DNA from: Lucinisca nassula
Lineage: Eukaryota; Mollusca; Bivalvia; Lucinida; Lucinidae
Reading direction: 5' to 3'
DNA: 64,000 nt
Assembly: GCA_963580285.1 (NCBI GenBank)
Contig: OY757013.1
Span: forward strand, 133,359,027-133,423,026
Positions within the stretch are counted from its first letter, which is position 1. Each line of letters opens with the position of its first letter. The notes under the pieces are model-generated. The model searched no databases and was not told the DNA's origin. It was given only the letters and a program-made list of their open reading frames with translations. This document shows, piece by piece, positions 56,801-64,000 of the stretch. The translations under genes and the position numbers were made by a program.

Positions 56801-57995
56801 GGGTTGGACATTACCGACAGACTCGATCCTAGAGACACCTTTTTCGGGGGTCGGACGAACGCGAGTCAGTTACACTACAAGACGGAAAAATCAGAACAGA
56901 TCAGATTCGTCGACTTTATCAGTCTTTACCCGTGGGTGAAAAAATACTGCGAGTATCCAGTGGGTCATCCAGAAGTGATAACTTCCGACTTTAAAGACAT
57001 CGGCGAGTATTTCGGGATCGCTAAAGTTCGGATTTTACCACCACGTGGACTCTATCATCCCGTGTTACCATTTAGATCCAATGGAAAGCTCAAGTAGAGA
57101 AGGAGGACTCTTCGCCGCTTACATCAATACGTTCCTCAAGTATAAACAAGAAGCGAGTGGCACTCCTGATTGGATCCTGACCCATGAAGATACTCAGAAA
57201 TATGTCAATCAATATTTAGAAAAGGAGGGTGTCGGTCTAGACAAAGAGAAACTGGAAAAGAATCCGGGGTTAAGAGCTTTAGCAAAACTATGTCTGAACA
57301 GTTTCTGGGGAAAGTTTGGACAGCGCCTTAACCTCGGGCAATCCGCCTTCTTCCACGAGACAGAAGTCGATGGTTTTTTTCAAGTTATCTCAGACCCTAC
57401 AAAAGGAGTTCAAAATTTTCATATCGTGGCGAACGACACGATCCAGGTAGAATGGATGTACAAAAAAGACTGTCAGCCCGAAGACAACAAGACTAATATC
57501 TACTTGGCGACCTTTACTACCTGTTGGGCACGACTCAAACTCTAAAGCGTTCTCGAACGTTTGGGCAGAAAAGTCCTGTACTACGACACAGACCCTGTGA
57601 TATACGTGAGCAGACCGGGGGAATACGACCACCCGTTAGGGGACTACCTCGGAGAACTCACGAATGAATTGGATCATGGAGAGTATATCGTGGAGTTCGT
57701 GTCAGGAGGGCCTAAAAACTACGCCTATAAATCTAACAATGGGAAAGAAACGTGCAAAGTGAGAGGTTTCACGCTTCATTTCGCCAACAGTCAACTGATC
57801 AACTTTGACGAGGTAAAGACTTTAGTTACAGAACCATCAGAACAAACTTCCATCAGCGTGACCAACCCCAACAAAATTTGTAGGGAAAAGGGGAAAAGGA
57901 AACTGTACAACAGGGAGGAAAAGAAAACCTATCAGGTGGTGTACACTAAACATCGCCGGTTGGATAACTTCGATACAGAACCCTACGGTTATTGA
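53898..57995 (+). pseudogene. POLB: Protein-primed family B DNA polymerase of the Polinton, broken
   Basis: The frame opens at 53,898 with MYSRQNSLEEEVAESSRLLL and ends in DNFDTEPYGY at 57,995. Order seen: N-terminal region (GNDLGRVIIHHDGLQDATVV); Cys-rich zinc-like clusters (54,880-55,240 and 55,360-55,590); exonuclease with HNMKGYDGYF (about 55,678) and YCRSD (56,061-56,075); motif A DFISLYPWV (56,912); motif B KLCLNSFWGKFGQR (57,249); motif C YYDTDPVIY (57,579-57,605), with Pro where family B enzymes have Ser. Breaks: TAA 54,144; shifts near 54,350, 54,635, 55,330, 55,430 and 56,020; TAG 56,091; a deletion between motifs A and B at about 57,095; TAA 57,543. Exonuclease motif I also looks altered (LRIEC near 55,290). 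Confidence 0.93.
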
Positions 57996-58117
57996 GATAA
58001 TGTAGAGAACAGACCCTTACGATTTATAGAGGCCTCACCCATGTGTCGAGCAACTCACGGACAATACGCCAATAGCCGAAATCTAATCTATCAACAAAGA
58101 CCCGGCCAATCACAGCT

Positions 58118-58995
58118 TTTTTTTTTTTTTTTTTTTTTTTTGCCATAAGGAATCTCATTTTTTGTAATAAGGAATCTCATTTTGTGCAATAAGGAAACTC
58201 ATTTTGTGCAATAAGGAATCGCGTTTTTTGCAATAAGGAATCTCATTTTGTGCAATAAGGAAACGCGTTTTTTTTTCAATAAGGAATCTCATTTTTTTAT
58301 GCAATAAGGATTCTCATTTTGTGCAATAAGGAATCGCGTTTTTTGCAATAAGGAATCTCATTTTGTGCAATAAGGAATCGCGTTTTTTGCAATAAGGAAT
58401 CACATTTTTTTGCAATAAGGAATCGTGTTTTTTGCAATAAGGAATCGTGTTTTTTGCAATAAGGAATCTCATTTTTTGCAATAAGGAATCTCATTTTGTG
58501 CAATAAGGAATCGCGTTTTTTGCAATAAGGAATCTCATTTTGTGCAATAATGAATCGCGTTTTTTGCAATAAGGAATCAAATTTTTTGCAATAAGGAATC
58601 TCATTTTGTGCAATAAGGAATCGCGTTTTTTGCAATAAGAAATCTCATTTTTTACAATAAGGAATCTCATTTTGTGCAATAAGGAATCCTGTATTTTTGC
58701 AATAAGGAAACTCATTTTGTGCAATAAGGAATCGCGTTTTTTTGCAATAAGGAATCTCATTTTTTGCAAAAAGGAATTTCATTTTGTGCAATAAGGAATC
58801 GCGTTTCTTGCAATAAGGAATCTCATTTTGTGCAATAAGGAATCTCATTTTGTGCAATAAGGTATCTCATTTTGTGCAATAAGGAATCGCGTTTTTTGCA
58901 AAAAGGAATCTCATTTTTTTGCAAAAGGAATCTCATTTTGTGCAACAAGGAATCTCATTTTGTGCAATAAGGTATCGCGTTTTTTGCAATAAGGA
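58118..58995 (+). repeat. Tandem array of 21-22-bp units between polB and the ATPase genes
   Basis: Roughly 40 units alternate between TTTTTTGCAATAAGGAATCG(CG) and TTTTGTGCAATAAGGAATCT(CA). The array fills the gap between the end of polB and the small membrane protein gene. Because two units come near a multiple of three, the minus strand stays open as repeated FLIAQNEIPYCKK frames, which I consider a by-product. A TATATTTAAATT box at about 58,997 follows the array. Confidence 0.95.
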
Positions 58996-59009
58996 TTATA
59001 TTTAAATTA
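58995..59009 (+). promoter_or_regulatory. AT-rich TATA-like box before the membrane protein gene
   Basis: ATTATATTTAAATTA lies about 75-88 nt before the ATG at 59,083, at the end of the tandem array. It may drive the membrane protein-ATPase pair. Confidence 0.35.
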
Positions 59010-59082
59010 GCAAAAATAAGTGTAATGTCGTGCAATATCCGTAAGAAGTCAAGACGTTGGGTTTTCGTATCTTCGTAAGAAT

Positions 59083-59361
59083 ATGGATACTAATGAGGCG
59101 TGTGCACCAGAAAGGGACTCATTTATTCAGTTCCCTAAACCCGACGAAGAAAATCGGTCCAACGGAGACAGGTGGCATCTATTGGGAACTCGTGTCCCGC
59201 AGTCAGAAATTGTCTACTTTTGTCAGATGATAATCGTCTACATTATTATCATCACATCTATCGTAAACCTCTCCTTACAAAACGGATCAACAGAACTTTG
59301 GATAAGTCTCCTCAGCAGCTGTATAGGATACGCTCTACCGAGTCCAAAACTAAAGAAATGA
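59083..59361 (+). CDS. Small Polinton membrane protein (92 aa)
   Basis: Intact. An acidic, polar N-terminus (MDTNEACAPERDSFIQFPKP) leads to VPQSEIVYFCQMIIVYIIII (transmembrane, about residues 42-62) and a second hydrophobic segment ELWISLLSSCIGYALPSP (about 71-88). This short S/EIV.FCQ...IN.SL...LW..LLSS..GY.LP pattern is common next to Polinton ATPase genes. Its TGA overlaps the ATPase ATG (ATGA), so the pair is probably co-transcribed. Role unknown; a virion membrane or assembly factor is inference. Confidence 0.85.
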   Translation: MDTNEACAPERDSFIQFPKPDEENRSNGDRWHLLGTRVPQSEIVYFCQMIIVYIIIITSIVNLSLQNGSTELWISLLSSCIGYALPSPKLKK

Positions 59362-60014
59362 GTTGCACCCTACCCTTTGAACCGTGTTCCAGTATGTGTA
59401 TTTCTGGTCAAACTGGAAGTGGCAAAACGCGGTGGGTCTACAGGTTCCTGAAACATGTACAATCTATGTACTCCAGCGACCCGCCTTCCCACGTCTTATA
59501 CTGTTATGGTATACACCAGGATCTCTTTGACGAAATGGAAAGATTGATACCCAATTTTAGCAGTAAGCAAGGTCTACCGTCTAACGAAGAAGTAGATGAT
59601 TTTACCAGAGACAAGAAGCATAAGCTGATTATCATCGATGATCTGATGCACGAGGTTATGCGAAACAAAGACATGGAATTATTGTTTACGCAAGGGACTC
59701 ACCACAGTAGCGTCAGTGTGATCTTAATCACTCAGAACTTGTATCCGGGGGGCAAACACGCTAGAACCATAGCTTTGAATACCTGGTATATGGTATTTAT
59801 GAAAAATTTGAGAGATGTGTCGCAGGTGGCAGTACTGGGACGTCAACTGTACCCTGGGAAATCGAAGGGGTTCTTAAAAGCCTACGAAGACGCGCTGAGT
59901 AGCGATAAACACGGTTATTTCTTGGTGGATATGAGTCCTCACGCGGACAACATATACCGTCTAAGGACTCGTATATTCCCAGGAGAAGACCCGGTGGTAT
60001 ATAGACTGATGTAA
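59358..60014 (+). CDS. ATP: Genome-packaging ATPase (FtsK/HerA, A32-like)
   Basis: Intact 218 codons from the ATG at 59,358, chosen because it overlaps the previous stop and the frame upstream of it is a shadow. Walker A is GQTGSGKT (residues 17-24), Walker B LIIIDDLM (90-97), and a motif ITQN (124-127) follows. The C-terminal part has LGRQLYPGKSKGFLKAYEDA and ends in EDPVVYRLM. This is the ATPase that pumps DNA into Polinton-type capsids. It is among the few key genes with no break, with the TBP-like gene and the membrane protein. Confidence 0.95.
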   Translation: MSCTLPFEPCSSMCISGQTGSGKTRWVYRFLKHVQSMYSSDPPSHVLYCYGIHQDLFDEMERLIPNFSSKQGLPSNEEVDDFTRDKKHKLIIIDDLMHEVMRNKDMELLFTQGTHHSSVSVILITQNLYPGGKHARTIALNTWYMVFMKNLRDVSQVAVLGRQLYPGKSKGFLKAYEDALSSDKHGYFLVDMSPHADNIYRLRTRIFPGEDPVVYRLM

Positions 60015-60016
60015 GA

Positions 60017-60369
60017 ATGGGTCATGTCAGTGTAAGAATATCCATGGTCAAACTCATCCAAGAACAGCGTCATTTTTTTGACATTATTTGTCCATACGGT
60101 TTCTGCTCAGAGAAAAGCTTTGTTGCATACAATTACAAAACGTCAAATGAGAGCATTAAGCGAGATCGCTTTGAACGTGATCAAATCCAAAATCAAGCTC
60201 AATCCTCTCGAGAAGTCTCAACTGAAACGTCACAGACGCCTCTTACACGTCCTAGGGGGACAAATCGTTGAGATACCGATATAAGATCCAGGCAGTACGC
60301 GGGAAACAGAGGTTCCTCATTAGCCTACTAAAACTTGCCCTGACCTATTTAAAACCTTTCCTACAATAA
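60017..60369 (+). pseudogene. Small basic Polinton protein, paralogue 2, two frameshifts
   Basis: The ATG at 60,017, 2 nt after the ATPase stop, opens MGHVSVRISMVKLIQEQRH. The frame changes at the T-run 60,073-60,079 into FVHTVSAQRKALLHTITKRQ and MRALSEIALNVIKSKIKLNP, then at the G-run 60,255-60,259 into a tail ending LKLALTYLKPFLQ and TAA at 60,367-60,369. That stop overlaps the next ATG (TAATG). It shares SE(I/V)A and L.R.RRLL..L patterns with the gene at 45,581-45,921. Two frameshifts in homopolymers make sequencing error plausible. Confidence 0.7.
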
Positions 60370-60587
60370 TGGAAAAGCTGGTCCTGGTTCCTTACGCTCA
60401 GTACCAGAGGATGCTAGAATCTCGAAGGGGATCTGTAAACTTGGACACCGGTAAATCACCTTCAAAAAGTGGAAACACCGAATCTCCTAAAATAAAAAGG
60501 TATTCTCCCCCGGGAGAACGCGAACCCGCTCCGAAAGGAACGGGCCGGATATCGAAAAATGACACCATAGACTGGATATCGTTCTGA
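60369..60587 (+). CDS. Short Polinton protein (72 aa), function unknown
   Basis: The intact frame opens MEKLVLVPYAQYQRMLESRR. The middle and C-terminus are Ser/Pro/Lys-rich and probably disordered (SPKIKRYSPPGEREPAPKGT), ending ISKNDTIDWISF. Its ATG overlaps the preceding stop and it ends 43 nt before the integrase start. The KLVLVPY..Y opening is common among small proteins of Polintons. I do not know its role. Confidence 0.75.
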   Translation: MEKLVLVPYAQYQRMLESRRGSVNLDTGKSPSKSGNTESPKIKRYSPPGEREPAPKGTGRISKNDTIDWISF

Positions 60588-60630
60588 ACACGTAAGAACG
60601 AACTTCGTATCGAATACGCTTGCTAACACG

Positions 60631-61741
60631 ATGTCTGATTTGGAACGATATCTATCTTCTATCTACTATAATGAGGACCACCCAGGGAGCTATTCGGGTC
60701 CCGAGGCGCTGTATAAAACTGTGGTTGCTGAAGGAAAATTCAAAATTAGAAGACACAGAATAAGAAAATGGCTTCAAAAACAGGAAGCCTACTCGCTTAC
60801 GTGAGGTGCCAGAAGGAGATTCCGGAGATCTATAGTGATTGTCGAAGGGCTGGACAACATGTGGGATATGGATCTGATGGATATGGTGTCTCTGTCTAAA
60901 CGGAACAATAATTTTAAATACTTACTCGTGGCCATCGACGTGTTTTCTAGATTCACGTGGTGTCAACCCGTTTTAAACAAAACGGGTGATGAGACTGTAA
61001 AAGGTATTCGGGCGATTTTAAAAGAAGGTCGAGCACCAAAGACCGTGCGGACTGATGCGGGTAAAGAATTCAAAAATCATAAATTTTCCGAGTTTCTCAA
61101 AAGTGTCAACATTCATCCTATCGTGACTCGGAATGAAACGAAAGTCAATTACGCCGAGCGAGTTATCAAAACTTTGAAGCATTAACTGTTCCGATACATG
61201 ATAAAAACCCGAACTCAGCGTTATACGGACGTTCTCCAAGACATAGAGAACAGTTATAATCACACCGTACATCGCAGTCTGGGTCGCGCACCGGCGTCTA
61301 TCACTAATTTAAAAGCCAACGAAGGCGAGAGCCGACTGCAACAGTATTTATTGAGACGACCCAAAAATAAGTCCCAGAAGAAAAGGAAATACGGGTTTAA
61401 AATAGGTCAAACGGTTCGGATCTCCCACGTGAGGACTTTATTCGACAGGGAATATTCCCAAAAGTGGACAGGAGAGGTATTGAGCGTCGTAAAACGATAC
61501 AGGAGAGAGGCTATTCCTATATACGCTCTAGCGGACTGGGACAATGAACGTATCGAAGGTACAAATTAAGAACAGGAAATACAGGCGGGCAACCTAGACC
61601 CGTCCACGGAGTATCGTATCGAAAACATTTTGAAAACACGCACGAAAAAAAAGAAAAAAAGAAGTCCTGGTACGTTGGTTACATTGGTCCAGAAAATACG
61701 ATTCTTGGATACCGGAAACGGATGTCAATGACTACTCTTAA
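60631..61741 (+). pseudogene. INT: Polinton retroviral-type integrase with C-terminal chromodomain, broken
   Basis: The frame opens at 60,631 with MSDLERYLSSIYYNEDHPGS, where LYKTVVAEGKFKIRRHRIRK is the N-terminal zinc/HTH-like part. The catalytic core has WDMDLMDM (first Asp), VRTDAGKEF (second Asp, about 61,054) and NYAERVIKTLK (Glu, about 61,156), a D,D~34E arrangement. GQTVRISHVRTLFDR follows, then, in another frame from about 61,660, VRWLHWSRKYDSWIPETDV, a chromodomain that can read histone marks. Breaks: TGA 60,802-60,804, TAA 61,183-61,185, TAA 61,567-61,569 and a shift in the A-run 61,645-61,660. It ends 7 bp before the right terminal repeat. Confidence 0.93.
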
Positions 61742-61748
61742 CGCCATT

Positions 61749-62005
61749 CCGTAAAAAGGGGTCACCCCTCCACCTTGTAGATGAGGCTGTATATAGAAGA
61801 CCCCGTGCCATAGGACGTGACGCTACCTTCCCGTGGTCTAGGGCGTTTCTATTAAACGCGTCACCTCATCCTGCTTATGGCGGCCATCTTGGTCTCAAAC
61901 TCCGCATCGAGAGCGACCCCCGCGAGGTCATCTATGGTCAAAATGGCGGCCATCTTGTTGACCATCTTGTGACGTCATTGACCCTAAAGAGACCCCTATA
62001 CTACT
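61749..62005 (-). repeat. Polinton terminal inverted repeat, right (about 257 bp)
   Basis: Reverse complement of 43,280-43,540. It keeps TGACGTCA at 61,970-61,977 and AAAATGGCGGCCATCTTG at about 61,940-61,957, plus TATGGCGGCCATCTTGG at about 61,877. Confidence 0.97.
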
Positions 62006-62011
62006 CAGTTG
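62006..62011. repeat. Polinton 6-bp target site duplication, right
   Basis: CAGTTG, identical to 43,274-43,279. Confidence 0.95.
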
Positions 62012-62404
62012 TTTTAATTGGTGTTATAACATGTAGTTTTACGGCGTCCCTCAAAACCCATGCTGACAAGACGACCGAGGGTAATCTCTGACAGGTGAAC
62101 GGGCAACTGTTAGGTAAGGCACAAGGAATATTTTATACAGAAGACCGCAATTATTAATAATAACTATGTACAACAATACCAACACTGAACACTACATTTA
62201 TCTGCTTCTATAATCATTTCAAGGCGCACGACCTGAAGGCAAAACTACGTTTTGTGCTCGGGACGGTGACGTGAACATTATATAGAAGCAAATAACACAA
62301 AATAAACCAACAACCAGAACACAAAATAACACTCGCCTTTTTTTTATAAAAAATATGTCCACTTCGGGTGTGCTGCGTCTACGCGCTGGGTGCACCCGAG
62401 AATT

Positions 62405-62505
62405 TATTACTGTCAACTATGCTGACTTTCTTCTTATAATTCACTGTCAACTACGTTGACTTCTTATAATTCACTGTCAACTATGTTGACTTCTAATAAT
62501 TCACA
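62405..62505 (+). repeat. Tandem repeat, three units of about 28 bp
   Basis: CTGTCAACTATGTTGACTTC followed by T(T/A)ATAATTCAC is repeated three times; each unit holds the small palindrome GTCAACTA(C/T)GTTGAC. Confidence 0.85.
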
Positions 62506-63520
62506 CGATTCCATCATGCTGTGAGTTATCGATATCATCGTTACGATATCATAGTCAACTTGTATGTGTATGTTATCACTTTTGATGGTCTGGACGGTCT
62601 TCAATTCTGGTTCTGCACGCCTCTGCAGGGCACTTCGACCATTCGATACGTCGTGCCATTACCGGCTCTGTCGACCAGGGAGCAACAGGTCACTATGTCA
62701 TCTCGGACATTATGTGCCCGCAAATGACGATAATCAACTAAAATACGGTTCACGAAACTTATACACATCATGATCCCTGCCCCGGATAAGATTGAATATA
62801 TTCATGCATATACTGTTATTGCGCATTGGGCCGACCAGACAAACAGGCTGGTCAGAGCATGCGACAAGTAACAGCGGAACAAAATATCAGCACCCAGAGC
62901 TTGAAACAAGAATACTAAAAGTGTATGCTTCCTTACTGAGTACTACGTAAATCATTACAACTGAGCATAATACTCGTCCCATTCGTGCTCACTACATTAG
63001 TACAGGTAAGAGGCAATTGAACAGACCGCGCCTTTGCGCTATCCTGTCACTCGCCAATTACAGGAAACACAACAAACTCCATTTCATATCCTTCTCCGCG
63101 GCACGGCAAACAAATATAGCTATTCACAAATTCATTACATTAACAACAGCTGGAAACTAAAAACAAAAATGTTTTTATCTATTGTTCACAACATTTGTCA
63201 GTGTTTGATAGGGACCAACACTGTTTGCCGTAAATTATTTCCGTATTAGGAAGGCACACCGTAAGAACCGCCTTCGCGACGTCGATGACGCTGCTGACGT
63301 CATCCACGCCGAGCAAATACCCTAACGTATCACCATCACGTTATTTGCATGCCCATATAGTACAAACAGATTTCTTAAACAAAAACGGCATCATTAGAAA
63401 ATTAACTCGTAATTCTTCTTGAACAAAATTCTTTCTACACAACCTAAACATGCTTTCAATAGCAATAAATCACGGTTCATTATAGCGGATAACTCGACAG
63501 GCTTTTGTCTAAGAGTTTGA
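62506..63520. other. No gene recognised
   Basis: Short frames show no domain. A CRE-like TGACGTCA-related motif (CTGACGTCATC) is present at about 63,294. Probably intergenic. Confidence 0.45.
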
Positions 63521-63534
63521 CATGATGATGAAGA

Positions 63535-64000
63535 TTAAATACCCGTCTTAATTTTTACGTCCCCTCAACACCTGATGTCAAACAGAGACGGGATCACGGT
63601 TTTCTAAAAAACAATAGTCAAAAGCAATGGATCGAACAAGTGACCCGACGTTTATAAATGTATTCTACATAAAGGGTCTATGAAAGCCTATATGAATCTT
63701 GAAGGAGCGAGTGTCCGAGTTTTACGTCTCGCCTACATCTAGGGTCATACATAGACAGGACCTCGATTTATAGACTCATTCGAATTCTGGAGATTAAAAA
63801 TCAAAAATGAGTTCCTTTAAGAGCAATGAAAACATTCATAAGAAAGAAGATGGGTCATACTACGTAGTTTCGGCTAATAAAGCCTCATCAGTGACCCTGT
63901 AATGATCCGGCAAAGAAAGCCAGAGGAAACAAACTGCAATTTTGCGAACCTCGAACAGGCAGCCGACCCAAAGACCGACACAAATCAAAATGGGGTCCAA
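63535..64000. repeat. TTTTACGTC-type SINE fragments and a tctcatcagtgaccct repeat
   Basis: TTTTTACGTCCCCTCAACAC (63,554) and GAGTTTTACGTCTCGCCTAC (63,717) match the repeats at 22,615 and 27,850. TAGTTTCGGCTAATAAAGCC then TCATCAGTGACCCT (about 63,866-63,900) matches 22,750-22,800. The feature runs out of the window. Confidence 0.6.

Larger units (their letters stand above)
43280..62005. mobile_element. Polinton/Maverick element, 18.7 kb, with nested insertions
   Basis: It is bounded by inverted repeats starting AGTAGTATAGGGGTCTC and a 6-bp target duplication. Content: protein-primed family B DNA polymerase, RVE integrase with chromodomain, A32/FtsK-like ATPase, double-jelly-roll major capsid protein, penton-like minor capsid protein, small virion-type genes, and a TBP-like gene. 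A canonical adenain-type protease was not found. Insertions inside include a hAT-type element (51,512-53,868), a hairpin MITE (about 49,300-49,552) and SINE-like pieces at 49.6-50.5 kb, so the original length was perhaps 15 kb. Several genes are broken. Confidence 0.97.

Noticed and set aside
58297..58857. Three overlapping minus-strand ORFs (up to 112 codons) of repeated FLIAQNEIPYCKK text
   Set aside because: They come from the 21-22-bp tandem array, whose dimer is close to a multiple of three; no start context or domain.
58118..58995. CRISPR-like array
   Set aside because: Units are contiguous with no unique spacers and the host is an animal; it is a simple tandem repeat.
59172..59357. 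N-terminal extension of the ATPase
   Set aside because: It is the out-of-frame shadow of the small membrane protein; the ATG at 59,358 overlaps that gene's stop and gives a normal ATPase N-terminus.

Overview
This is animal nuclear DNA made almost entirely of transposable elements and satellite repeats. I see no intact host gene. The repeat set (tRNA-derived SINEs with TTTAACGTCCC-type bodies, gacggacggacgg-tailed tandem repeats, hairpin MITEs, AP-endonuclease/RT non-LTR elements) resembles marine lophotrochozoans, most likely a bivalve mollusc. That identification is inference from repeat style, not from a marker gene.

Layout. 0-9 kb: dispersed repeats, a satellite of about 150 bp units, a 1.5 kb palindromic SINE/minisatellite cluster, and an 800 bp inverted duplication (2.66-3.46 and 8.10-8.89 kb). 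9-28 kb: hairpin MITEs, three SINE families, remnants of three RT-bearing non-LTR elements (14.0-15.0, 17.1-18.2 and 19.3-19.7 kb), a GC-rich 1.1 kb element nested in a SINE, and (GA)n/(GT)n blocks. 28.4-33.6 kb: a nearly full-length but broken non-LTR retrotransposon on the minus strand (Arg/Gly-rich and coiled-coil ORF1; endonuclease-RT ORF2). 33.6-42.9 kb: palindromes, MITE pieces and a 4 kb satellite carrying embedded SINEs. 42.9-43.28 kb: a Tc1/mariner transposase N-terminal relic.

The main object is a Polinton/Maverick at 43,280-62,005 (18.7 kb). Both borders are visible: terminal inverted repeats of about 260 bp and a perfect 6-bp target duplication CAGTTG at 43,274-43,279 and 62,006-62,011. 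Two divergent gene modules point outward. The left module (minus strand) reads TATA-binding-protein-like gene, small basic protein, penton-like minor capsid protein, Lys-rich protein, double-jelly-roll major capsid protein. The right module (plus strand) reads protein-primed DNA polymerase B, small membrane protein, packaging ATPase, a second small basic protein, a short hypothetical, and an integrase with a chromodomain. The TBP-like gene is intact, keeps all four DNA-intercalating phenylalanine positions, and sits 18 bp from the next structural gene. TBP is not in the standard Polinton gene set as I know it, so this is the strongest candidate for something new.

Each module is preceded, in the same orientation relative to transcription, by a related array of iterons of about 40 bp, and TATA-like boxes lie about 50 bp before several starts. 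The centre also holds a broken SprT-like (HELAH) metalloprotease relic and a 77-aa ORF behind a clear TATA box. A 2.36-kb hAT-type element (8-bp duplication ATTATTGT) has separated the polB promoter from its ORF. The polymerase, integrase, major capsid gene and several small genes carry stops or frameshifts, so the copy is dead as it stands; many breaks lie in homopolymers, so assembly error should be excluded.
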